The position numbers and the translations under genes were made by a program. The notes beneath the pieces are model-generated. The model saw only the letters and a list, made by a program, of their open reading frames with translations. It was not told where the DNA came from and ran no database searches. Below are positions 8,294 through 15,868 of a stretch of 64,000 nucleotides of DNA, piece after piece. The DNA is from an uncultured Chitinophagaceae bacterium (lineage in GTDB: Bacteria > Bacteroidota > Bacteroidia > Chitinophagales > Chitinophagaceae): contig CALMYJ010000005.1 in assembly GCA_937873715.1 (NCBI GenBank), positions 186,001 to 250,000 on the forward strand, written 5' to 3'. Position 1 is the stretch's first letter; each line of letters starts with the position of its first letter.

Positions 8294-10387
8294 TTAAGCT
8301 GGTTGAGGGATTGTTGTGGATAATTTCCGAAACAGGTAATTGTAAGTGTCTACCTGGGAGCGTACTTTCTTTTTATTACGGGGGTTTACGTACTGGTTAG
8401 CCAGGCTGTTGTCCAGTATCCTTGCTTTGATATTGTCAGATAGTTGAATGTTCAGTATATCTTTCAGCTCCTGTAATATTTCCGGTTCGTAAATGGGGCA
8501 GGAGGCTTCTACCCGGTGATCGAGGTTACGTACCATCCAGTCGGCAGAGGAGATATAAGCTTTTTCTTTACCGCCGTTGTAAAAAATCATTACACGGGCA
8601 TGCTCCAGGTATTCATCAACAATGCTGATGGCCTGTATGGGTTTTATAAATTTTTTGTTTTCTGTAAGCATACAAAAGATACCCCTCACCACCATTTTAA
8701 TGTCTACACCGGCTTTAGCGGCTTCGTACAGTTTGGCAATAAGTGCTTCATCGCTCAGAGAGTTAAGCTTTACGGTAATAGCTGCAGGGATACCAGCTTT
8801 GGCATTTTTTATTTCGTGGCTGATAAGCTGCAGTATATGGCGCCGCATATTTACCGGGCACACATGCAGTGTTTTACAGGCATTTAATACCGGTGCCCTG
8901 TGTCTTGGTTTTTCCAGGTAGGTAAAAATGCGGTTTACATCAGCCATAATATTACGGTCGGAGGTAAGCAGGCAGTGATCGCCATAAATTTTAGCCGTAC
9001 TTTCATTAAGGTTGCCGGTGCTTACAAAGCCGTAGTGTGTGGTACGTTTATTTTGAATTCTTTTAATCAGGCAAATTTTGGCATGTACTTTCATGTTAGG
9101 TTCACCAATCAGCACTTTTACACCAGCTTCTTCCAGTTCGGCTTTCCATTCCAGGTTGGCTTCTTCATCAAACCTTGCCCTCAGTTCAATCACTGCTGTT
9201 ACCTGTTTGCCATTACGTACGGCATTTACAAGGGCATTAATTACTTTGGAACGTGGTGCCAGGCGGTAGCAGGTAATTTTGATACTTTGCACTTCAGGGT
9301 CAATAGCGGCTTCACGCAATAGGTCTATCAGGCTGTCGAAGGAGTGATAGGGAAAGTGAAGCATTACATCTTTTTGCATCACCACACCGGTTACACTATT
9401 TACATGCTGCAGAGCAGGATGAAGAAATGGTTTTTTTCTCGTATTTTTTTGTGCAAAAACCGATTCGGGAAAATTCATGAAGTCCTTGAAATTATGAATT
9501 CGTCCGCCGGGTATCAGGTTATCGTTTTGGCTAAGGCCCATGCGCCTCACCAGGTAAGTGAGTAAGGATGGCTCAATTTCTTTATCAAAAACAAAGCGCA
9601 CTGGTTTACCTTTTTTCCGGTTTCTTAATCCTTTTTCAATTTTTTCCATCAGTGAGGTGGAGAGGTCGTTGTCGATATCAATTTCGGCATCCCGGGTTAC
9701 TTTAATAATATGGGCCGAAAAAACATCGTAACCAAAGTAGGAAAAAATATAGGGCAGGCAGGAGCGTATAATATCCTCGAGCAGGATAATATGCTTTTGC
9801 CCTTCGGGCGAAGGCAGGATGATGAAGCGGGGTAAGCGTCTTGCCGGCACAGATAGTAAGGCAAAGCGCTGCGGTATACTCCTGTCGGATTTTGAAAGTT
9901 TACAGGCCAGGTAAATCGACTTATCATTGAGTACCGGGAAAGCGCCAATACTTTCTATCATGAGTGGTACGATATTGCTACGCACTTCATCATTAAAGTA
10001 AGTGGTAACAAATTTTCGTTGTTCCCGGTTGAGTTGTTTTTCGGTGATTAAAAATATCTGCTGCTTTTTTAGTTCACGGAGTATTTCGTTCCAGATGCGG
10101 TCAAACTCTTTTTGCTGCTCCATTACAATATCCTGAATTTCTTCCAGGATAAGATCGGGCGACAGCTCAAGGTGCATATTGGATTTTCGGCCAATTTCCA
10201 TCATGCGTTTCAGGGTGGCTACCCTTACCCGGAAAAATTCATCTAAGTTGTTGGAAAAAATACCAAGAAATTTAATGCGTTCCCGGAGCGGAACTGTTTC
10301 GTCGGCTGCCTCCTGCAGTACCCTGTGGTTGAATGAAAGCCAACTGATATCTCTTACAATGGTTTGTTGGGGTGCATTTTTTTTCAT
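8294..10387 (-). CDS. ppk1: Polyphosphate kinase 1
   Basis: A 697-residue PPK1, full length, which reversibly transfers the gamma phosphate of ATP to polyphosphate. Recognisable blocks are the N-terminal RDISWLSFNHRVLQEAAD, FLGIFSNNLDEFFRVR, the central VPGGRIHNFKDFMNFP and ARFDEEANLEWKAELEEAG, and the C-terminal ISSADWMVRNLDHRVEA. The phosphohistidine motif is kept as MKVHAKICLI, and the second active-site histidine as DEYLEHARVMIF. At the position of the E. coli histidine just before GTGN (AHIGTGN) this protein has phenylalanine (YGFVSTGN). The ppx-like gene follows downstream, so synthesis and breakdown of polyphosphate are paired. Confidence 0.95.
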   Translation of the reverse strand: MKKNAPQQTIVRDISWLSFNHRVLQEAADETVPLRERIKFLGIFSNNLDEFFRVRVATLKRMMEIGRKSNMHLELSPDLILEEIQDIVMEQQKEFDRIWNEILRELKKQQIFLITEKQLNREQRKFVTTYFNDEVRSNIVPLMIESIGAFPVLNDKSIYLACKLSKSDRSIPQRFALLSVPARRLPRFIILPSPEGQKHIILLEDIIRSCLPYIFSYFGYDVFSAHIIKVTRDAEIDIDNDLSTSLMEKIEKGLRNRKKGKPVRFVFDKEIEPSLLTYLVRRMGLSQNDNLIPGGRIHNFKDFMNFPESVFAQKNTRKKPFLHPALQHVNSVTGVVMQKDVMLHFPYHSFDSLIDLLREAAIDPEVQSIKITCYRLAPRSKVINALVNAVRNGKQVTAVIELRARFDEEANLEWKAELEEAGVKVLIGEPNMKVHAKICLIKRIQNKRTTHYGFVSTGNLNESTAKIYGDHCLLTSDRNIMADVNRIFTYLEKPRHRAPVLNACKTLHVCPVNMRRHILQLISHEIKNAKAGIPAAITVKLNSLSDEALIAKLYEAAKAGVDIKMVVRGIFCMLTENKKFIKPIQAISIVDEYLEHARVMIFYNGGKEKAYISSADWMVRNLDHRVEASCPIYEPEILQELKDILNIQLSDNIKARILDNSLANQYVNPRNKKKVRSQVDTYNYLFRKLSTTIPQPA

Positions 10388-10510
10388 CCTGAAAATCCGA
10401 AAGCAGCAAAGTTTATAAAAAATAAAATTAGTTATATCCGCCCTGCTTACAATATTACTATAAAGTTAATTATGCCATAGAGTACTACGGTGTGGCAAAT
10501 ATGTTTGCTG

Positions 10511-10518
10511 TATTTTTG
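10511..10518 (+). promoter_or_regulatory. Candidate -7 box for the membrane-protein gene at 10537
   Basis: TATTTTTG is an exact TAnnTTTG match 18 bases before the ATG at 10537. It lies inside the longest possible reading frame and so argues for the downstream start. No convincing -33 TTG was seen. Confidence 0.45.
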
Positions 10519-10536
10519 TTTCAAATACCGGTGTAT

Positions 10537-11646
10537 ATGCCATTATCCAAAGACACCCGAATTAATGCCGTTAATATCGGGTTGATGATTATCAGTTGTA
10601 TTGCAGCCTTCATCATGCCTTTCGAGGTTTTTTTGTTTGCCTATGCCGTGATGGGGCCGCTGCATTACCTTACCGAAATTAGCTGGCTGCACGACAGGCA
10701 GTATTTTACCAAAGGCAAATACGATCATATAGTACTGTGGGTAATTGGGGTACTGATAGTACTTGAAAGCCTTGCTGTACGCAATGGATGGAACTGGCCT
10801 TTTGAAAGCGACTTCGGCAATAAAATCATCTTTGTGGCGCTGGCCGGCTCCCTGCTCATGGTATTTGTGAAAAATGTTTTGATTAAAATTTTTGGACTCC
10901 TGTTTGTATTGCTTATCTCCAATGTCATTTTTCAGCCGGATAAGCGTGACGGCTTTACTTTCTTTATTGGCGCTTTGCTGCCCACGCTTATACATGTGTA
11001 TGTGTTTACCGGTTTCTTTATGTTGTATGGCGCATTAAAAAGCCGGAGCAAAAGCGGATTATGGTCGGTAGTGGTTTTTATTATCTGCCCCATTTTGCTG
11101 TACGTGTTGTTTCAAAATAAAACCTTTGTGCCCATTACACAATACGGTCAGGATGCCTATAAAGCCGATGGGGATGGCTTCTTTTCAACCAACCTGTCGT
11201 TTCTCACCGAAATGTTTGATGTGAAATTTCCGCAAATGAAAGATGCACAGGGCAACCTGTTGTACTACCAGGAAACGGGTGAGCCGGCCTACGATTACAG
11301 CAATGCCGCCAATGTGGTATTTCACTCACAGGCAGGTATCCTGCTGATGCGGTTTATTGCTTTTGCCTACACCTATCATTACCTCAACTGGTTTAGCAAA
11401 ACCGAAATTATCCGCTGGCATAAAGTACCCAAATCAAGATTTATTGCTGTAATCATTTTGTGGGTGGTGTCGCTGGCATTGTACGGGTACAATTATGGAT
11501 TGGGATTACGCTGGCTGTATTTCCTCAGCTTTTGCCATGTGTTGCTGGAGTTTCCGCTGAATATGGTTTCCATCACTGGTATCGGCAAAGAAGTGTCAAG
11601 TATTTATAAAAGTGGTTTTAAAGGGCGGCTTGCTGCAGCAAAGTAG
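10537..11646 (+). CDS. Polytopic membrane protein of unknown function
   Basis: A 369-residue integral membrane protein with about nine hydrophobic segments and one soluble loop near residues 205-270 (YGQDAYKADGDGFFSTN...). I do not recognise the family. Histidines sit in or beside membrane segments: GPLHYLTEISWLHD, PTLIHVYVFTGFF, VVFHSQAG, YTYHYLNWF, IRWHKV and SFCHVLLEF. This pattern recalls membrane metalloenzymes such as the Brp/Blh carotenoid oxygenases, but no family motif is clear enough to claim that. The frame extends upstream to a GTG at 10492; the ATG at 10537 is preferred because a TATTTTTG box lies at 10511. The gene stands alone, divergent from ppk1, and ends at a bidirectional terminator. 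Confidence 0.7.
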   Translation: MPLSKDTRINAVNIGLMIISCIAAFIMPFEVFLFAYAVMGPLHYLTEISWLHDRQYFTKGKYDHIVLWVIGVLIVLESLAVRNGWNWPFESDFGNKIIFVALAGSLLMVFVKNVLIKIFGLLFVLLISNVIFQPDKRDGFTFFIGALLPTLIHVYVFTGFFMLYGALKSRSKSGLWSVVVFIICPILLYVLFQNKTFVPITQYGQDAYKADGDGFFSTNLSFLTEMFDVKFPQMKDAQGNLLYYQETGEPAYDYSNAANVVFHSQAGILLMRFIAFAYTYHYLNWFSKTEIIRWHKVPKSRFIAVIILWVVSLALYGYNYGLGLRWLYFLSFCHVLLEFPLNMVSITGIGKEVSSIYKSGFKGRLAAAK

Positions 11647-11702
11647 CCTGTACATATTTTTGAGGATGCTGTAATGCATGAAGCCTGGCAGCCTAATATT
11701 TT

Positions 11703-11732
11703 AAAGGTGAGGTTTTTAGCCTCACCTTTTTT
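11703..11732. terminator. Bidirectional terminator
   Basis: GGTGAGG and CCTCACC (11706-11712 and 11720-11726) form a perfect 7-base stem with a 7-base loop, with A bases before and six T after. It lies between two convergent genes and can serve both. Confidence 0.85.
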
Positions 11733-11753
11733 ATAAACAGTTGTACAAATAAT

Positions 11754-13229
11754 TTACTGTGCTACCCTTAAATTTTTTCCCTGTATAACGGTGAAGAGTA
11801 CACCCGGCGAAACGGTATAAGCAGTATTAAGTATACATTCGCCACCAGCAGCCGGGTTGATGATAATCTGCGTGCCGGGGGGTGGGCCCGATGGCGGAAT
11901 TTTATTATCCTGCCAGTTGGAAGCTGCTGTCCAGTTGCCGTTGCCGGTAAAAGTATAAATTGTTGTAGCGGTTGAGGCTGTTTCAAAAGCGCCCAGGTCG
12001 GGGGCTGTACCGGTAAATGCCAGGCCTACATTTTGTCCGCCATCAATAAGATCGCTTCCGGCTGCAAGGCGCATGAAGTTGATATCGGGCAATGAGCCAT
12101 CAGCTTTACGTGGGCCCCTGGCACCAACTGTATCCAGCGACATAAAATCAGCATTACTTACCGAAAAAGGACTTTGCCAGCTATTGTTTTGTAATACAGC
12201 GCCGCTTACAAACGAGTTGGAGCCGGCTGTGCCAGCAGCCGTAAAAGCCACACAGTTTTTCACCGTCATGGTGCTGCCGCTGTATAGTGCAATAGAGTTC
12301 ATTTGGTAATTACCGCCGGCATTGGCATAGGCGGTATTGTTATACAGGGTCATGGAGCCGCGGTTGTTGTTCTGGTCAAATCCACGCTTACGGTTAAAGA
12401 AAGCCACGCAGTTACGCAATGTCATGTTATGGCGTTTATCCGTGTTATCGCTACCGCCCATTTTAAAGCCATTGCCATCACCATTGGCACCGCTGGTGCC
12501 GCCGTTTTTAAGATAGCCGTTTCTAAAACTCCAACAGCTATCGAGTATGGTACTAACGCCATCTGAGTTGTAAGTAGCGGAGGGCCTGATATAACCATCC
12601 CAGCCATCATCCGAATTTTGCCAGGCCCGGCAGCCCTTAAAATAGTTGCCATTACCTACATCTAATTTTACGGCAAAGCCATCGGCATTTTCGCTGCTGG
12701 CATCTTTATTAAAGTACGAATCGCAGTTGATGATTTTATTGTTGGAGGCGCCGCCGGAAAGTTGCAAACCGGAATCTTCATTTTCATAAAATGAGCAGTT
12801 CTCTACAATGTTATTGGAGCCGGTGATGTACATGCCATTATCCCTGGCTTTCATAAAGTGAATACCAATGATATGCCAGTAGGCACCGGTAAGGTTGAGG
12901 GCTTTTTTTCCTGAACCTAATTTTGAGCCATCAAATATGGGTACTTCGCCGGGATAGTTTTTGATGGTGTAAGCAATATTTGGCCCTGCGCCGGATTTGT
13001 TTACACTAATGGTAGAATCGCCGGTAAGGTAATGAATACCGCCACGTACAATGATGGTATCCATATCTGTTTTACCCAACGCTTTTTTCATGCTTCGGTA
13101 AGGCGCATCTATCAAATAACCAACATTATTATCGTTGCCTGTGGGCGACACATAATAGGTACGGGAAAAAGAAACTGAGCTTAGGCTTAACAACAGGCAG
13201 GTTGCCAAAAAATGCGAACGGGATATCAT
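11754..13229 (-). CDS. Secreted parallel beta-helix protein, PL9-like pectate lyase
   Basis: A 491-residue secreted protein. The start is placed at MISRSHFLATCLLLSLSS, a normal signal peptide; the frame could extend 16 codons further. After RTYYVSPTGNDNN and a PYRSMKKAL segment, a right-handed beta-helix runs to about residue 400. The block ADGFAVKLDVGNGNYFKG followed by AWQNSDDGWDGY is typical of family PL9 pectate lyases, including the region of the catalytic lysine and calcium site, so cleavage of polygalacturonate-like chains is likely. The last 65 residues form a separate module (GNGNWTAASNWQDNKIPP, GGECILN) of unknown role. No T9SS sorting domain follows it. The gene is alone, with a terminator downstream. 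Confidence 0.75.
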   Translation of the reverse strand: MISRSHFLATCLLLSLSSVSFSRTYYVSPTGNDNNVGYLIDAPYRSMKKALGKTDMDTIIVRGGIHYLTGDSTISVNKSGAGPNIAYTIKNYPGEVPIFDGSKLGSGKKALNLTGAYWHIIGIHFMKARDNGMYITGSNNIVENCSFYENEDSGLQLSGGASNNKIINCDSYFNKDASSENADGFAVKLDVGNGNYFKGCRAWQNSDDGWDGYIRPSATYNSDGVSTILDSCWSFRNGYLKNGGTSGANGDGNGFKMGGSDNTDKRHNMTLRNCVAFFNRKRGFDQNNNRGSMTLYNNTAYANAGGNYQMNSIALYSGSTMTVKNCVAFTAAGTAGSNSFVSGAVLQNNSWQSPFSVSNADFMSLDTVGARGPRKADGSLPDINFMRLAAGSDLIDGGQNVGLAFTGTAPDLGAFETASTATTIYTFTGNGNWTAASNWQDNKIPPSGPPPGTQIIINPAAGGECILNTAYTVSPGVLFTVIQGKNLRVAQ

Positions 13230-13393
13230 ATGAGCAATAGTTAACTGAATTGTTGCCTGCTTTTTACTTACAGGCAACAGATAAAGTTAGCACAGCGTTT
13301 TGTGCGGATAAGGATTTTGCAGCAAACAATCTGTGCAATCGATACCATTTTGTTCCGGTAACGTTGCCGGAGGGTTTGTTATGCTGTGTTCAG

Positions 13394-13467
13394 TCGGGAT
13401 GACTGGATTCGAACCAGCGGCCCCTACGTCCCGAACGTAGTGCGCTACCGGGCTGCGCTACATCCCG
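13394..13467 (-). tRNA. tRNA-Pro(CGG)
   Basis: The minus strand folds as a 74-base cloverleaf without encoded CCA: acceptor CGGGATG with CATCCCG and A73, D-arm with the AGC..GGTAGC pattern, anticodon stem CTACG/CGTAG around loop TTCGGGA with anticodon CGG, and T-arm with GGTTCGAATCC. CGG reads the proline codon CCG. Confidence 0.95.
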
Positions 13468-13515
13468 AAGTGGTGATGCAAAATTAAATGCTGTAACCTT
13501 TTTCTGGCTATTTGT

Positions 13516-14097
13516 CTAAATTTCTAATACAGCCCGGAACCCCCGGGCGGCATAATAAGATTGTGCGCCATTGTGGTATACAAATACCTGGTTGTACCGG
13601 CGGTCGCAAAACAATGCTCCGCCTAATTTCCGTATAGCTGCCGGTGTGTGTATCCAGCTTGATGTTTTCTGGTCTACTGCTTCAAGTTGTTGCAAATGCC
13701 GGTATTGTTCTTCAGTAAGTAATGCAATACCCATAGCTGCGGCCATGCCGGTGGCACTGTTTGCCGGTTTGTGTTCTTTTCTCGATTCCAGGGCTTCCTC
13801 ATCGTAGCAGGTGCTCCTGCGCCCGGCAGGTGTTTCGGCAGCACAGTCGTAAAAAAAATAACTGCCTGTTTTTTTATCATATTGCACAACATCCGGTTCG
13901 CCTCCTGTTTGCTCCATCTGGTATAGCGAAAAAAGTTTAGGGTTGCCGTTTTTTGTGTTGTGTGTTTCAATTTTATTCAGAACATCGGCCCAGTGCAGTG
14001 CTTTGTGGCGGTGCATATTTTTTTCAAAACGGGTTTGCAACAGGGCAAGCAGCGATTGGGTTTGTGCTGCGGTTAACTGGTTATTATTGTTTTTCAT
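13516..14097 (-). CDS. DUF4256 family protein
   Basis: A 193-residue soluble protein of the DUF4256 family, of unknown function. Recognisable features are [56 protein letters not shown] and the C-terminal [31 protein letters not shown], written here in part only to mark the ends. The conserved cysteines and the YYAARGFR tail are family traits. The start overlaps the end of the upstream permease gene by 14 bases, so the pair is co-transcribed. No biochemical role can be given. Confidence 0.8.
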   Translation of the reverse strand: MKNNNNQLTAAQTQSLLALLQTRFEKNMHRHKALHWADVLNKIETHNTKNGNPKLFSLYQMEQTGGEPDVVQYDKKTGSYFFYDCAAETPAGRRSTCYDEEALESRKEHKPANSATGMAAAMGIALLTEEQYRHLQQLEAVDQKTSSWIHTPAAIRKLGGALFCDRRYNQVFVYHNGAQSYYAARGFRAVLEI

Positions 14098-15445
14098 CCT
14101 GAAGTTGATTATTGATGTGGTTGGCCTGGTTAAGTTTGCTGCGTTTATTTTTTACCATATGGGTAGCAAAATATACAATGCCGGTAACAAAAATAAAAAG
14201 GAGCGTAGAAAATATTTCCCACCTGCCCAGGCTGGTAAGCAGCCACACAATTGCCGCTATACCAATAAGCGGCGTAATGATGCCACCGGGTGCTTTATAA
14301 TATTTTTCGCCGGTGCTAATTTTTGTTTGCCGCAGCTTTACGGTAGCCAGCATAACGGCAAGGTATACCAGTAAAATAATGGTGCTGGCCATAATGGCCA
14401 ATTGCTGAAAACCACCCGTGATAGAAAAAATGAAAATGAGTGCCCCATAACTGGTGATGGCCAGGTAGGGGGTGCCAAATTTTGGATGCAGCCTGCCGAG
14501 AAATTTTGGGAAAGCACCGGTATTGGCACCGGCAAATAAGCAACGTGGTGTACACAAAATATCGAGTGTGATATTACCAAAGCAGGATAACGCTGCGCAA
14601 AGCACCAGGATGATGCTGCCAACAGGGCCGATTATTTTTTGAGCTACTGCTGCCAGTGGTGCGGCTTTGTGTGTAGCCATATCTGCACCCAGTACACCCT
14701 GTACTACCGTTTGCAACTGCAGGTACAGTGCCAGCACCGTTATGCCAGCAATACCAATGCTGAGGGGTACGGTTTGTTTGGGGTTTTTAATTTCGCCGCT
14801 GGCACCTAAGGAGGTTTCAAATCCGGCAAAGGCAAAGAAAAGCACAAGGGTAGTGTCGGCAAATGTTTTAAATGAAGGGAGCTGTTCCCAATGCAGGTTG
14901 GCTGCCTGTACATACCTGAATCCAAAAATGATGATGCCGAAAAGGGGGAGTAGTTTTAAGATGGTAATTGTTTTTACCACAACAACGGCCTGCTTTGCAC
15001 CGGTGATATTCACCACAACCATAATAACAGTAAGTACAAAAAACAGTGCGCCACGCAGGTAAGGATTGGTAAAAGCCGGGTACAATACGGCCAGCGAATC
15101 GGTAATGATATTCATCAATGCGGCACTGCCTATAATACCCCAGCCTAAAAAATACATCCAGTTGATAATATAACCGGGCAGTGTGCCAAATGCGGCTTCC
15201 ACATAAGCATAAGAGCCGCCGCTGCTGGTAACCCTGCTGCCGATTTCGGCATAGCAAAATAAAATAGCGGCGAACAAAATGCCGCAAGCCATATAGGCCA
15301 CCACCGCAAATGCGCCAAGTGCCATGCCTGCAATGGCCGGTAAGGCAAAGATGCCTGCGCCTATAACGCCACTGATGACAGAGAGCGTAAGGCCGGGTAC
15401 ACCTATTACTCTTTTTAGGCCTTCATCTTTAGCGGTAACTGGCAT
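14084..15445 (-). CDS. APC-superfamily amino acid permease
   Basis: A 453-residue inner-membrane transporter with about twelve membrane segments. The first segment carries the glycine-rich unwound helix of the APC fold, SVISGVIGAGIFALPAI, and the sixth has FFAFAGFETSLGASGEIKNP, where the FAGFE motif lines the substrate site. SSGGSYAYVEAAFG near residue 75 is also typical. The substrate is probably an amino acid or a related amine; it cannot be narrowed further. The C-terminus is basic and cytosolic. The DUF4256 gene overlaps its end. Upstream lie a hairpin repeat and a CATATTTG near-match to a -7 box seven bases before the ATG. Confidence 0.88.
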   Translation of the reverse strand: MPVTAKDEGLKRVIGVPGLTLSVISGVIGAGIFALPAIAGMALGAFAVVAYMACGILFAAILFCYAEIGSRVTSSGGSYAYVEAAFGTLPGYIINWMYFLGWGIIGSAALMNIITDSLAVLYPAFTNPYLRGALFFVLTVIMVVVNITGAKQAVVVVKTITILKLLPLFGIIIFGFRYVQAANLHWEQLPSFKTFADTTLVLFFAFAGFETSLGASGEIKNPKQTVPLSIGIAGITVLALYLQLQTVVQGVLGADMATHKAAPLAAVAQKIIGPVGSIILVLCAALSCFGNITLDILCTPRCLFAGANTGAFPKFLGRLHPKFGTPYLAITSYGALIFIFSITGGFQQLAIMASTIILLVYLAVMLATVKLRQTKISTGEKYYKAPGGIITPLIGIAAIVWLLTSLGRWEIFSTLLFIFVTGIVYFATHMVKNKRSKLNQANHINNQLQDEKQ

Positions 15446-15507
15446 GGGTATGCAAATATGGTTTAGCTATTTGCCTGATGAATGTAAGCTTTAATATGGA
15501 GCCGGGC

Positions 15508-15564
15508 AAAACCTATAAGGTATGCCGCACGGTAATGCAGTGCTGCAAAACCTTAGAGGTTTTT
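15508..15564 (+). repeat. Hairpin repeat element, copy downstream of the 71-residue gene
   Basis: AAAACCTATAAGGT and ACCTTAGAGGTTTTT arms surround an inner GC-rich part (GCCGCACGGTAATGCAGTGC). It aligns along its whole length with 15810-15863 in the same orientation. Confidence 0.75.
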
Positions 15565-15570
15565 AACCAT

Positions 15571-15786
15571 TTACAGCAGCTTGCCGGCTTTTAAGATTAA
15601 AAACAAACCCGATGCAATGAATATAATTCCGGAAAGGACGAGTAAAAATTTGCTGGTATTGGCTAAAGGCTTTGTTGCTGTGTCGTGTGCTTTACTGATG
15701 TTTTTTTGCACGGCAGCTTTAATACAAAAGATACCGGCAAAAGTTAGAATTGTTCCGAATGCTGCCAGGTAGTTGATACCTTTCAT
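15571..15786 (-). CDS. Small two-helix membrane protein
   Basis: A 71-residue protein with two hydrophobic helices, about residues 5-24 (YLAAFGTILTFAGIFCIKAA) and 47-66, separated by a polar linker with an AHDTATKPLAN segment. I do not recognise the family. The topology and the sensible start make it more credible than the antisense frame over the same bases. It lies between two copies of the same hairpin repeat, in the gap between ccmF and the permease gene, all on the same strand. Whether it belongs to the ccm transcript is unclear. Confidence 0.55.
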   Translation of the reverse strand: MKGINYLAAFGTILTFAGIFCIKAAVQKNISKAHDTATKPLANTSKFLLVLSGIIFIASGLFLILKAGKLL

Positions 15787-15809
15787 ATTGGTGCTGTTTT
15801 TTAAAAAAA

Positions 15810-15863
15810 AAACTATAAAGTCTACCGCCCGGCAAAGCAGCGCTGCAACACCTTATAGGTTTA
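15810..15863 (+). repeat. Hairpin repeat element, copy upstream of the 71-residue gene
   Basis: A second copy of the 15508 element. The right arm ACCTTATAGGTTT is intact and the left arm is degraded (AAACTATAAAGTC). The middle (CCGCCCGGCAAAGCAGCGC) matches the other copy at most positions. Confidence 0.7.
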
Positions 15864-15868
15864 AAGCA

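Noticed and set aside
13278..13393. Region beside tRNA-Pro considered as an attachment site with an integrated element
   Set aside because: No repeat of the tRNA end, integrase or phage genes seen within the window.
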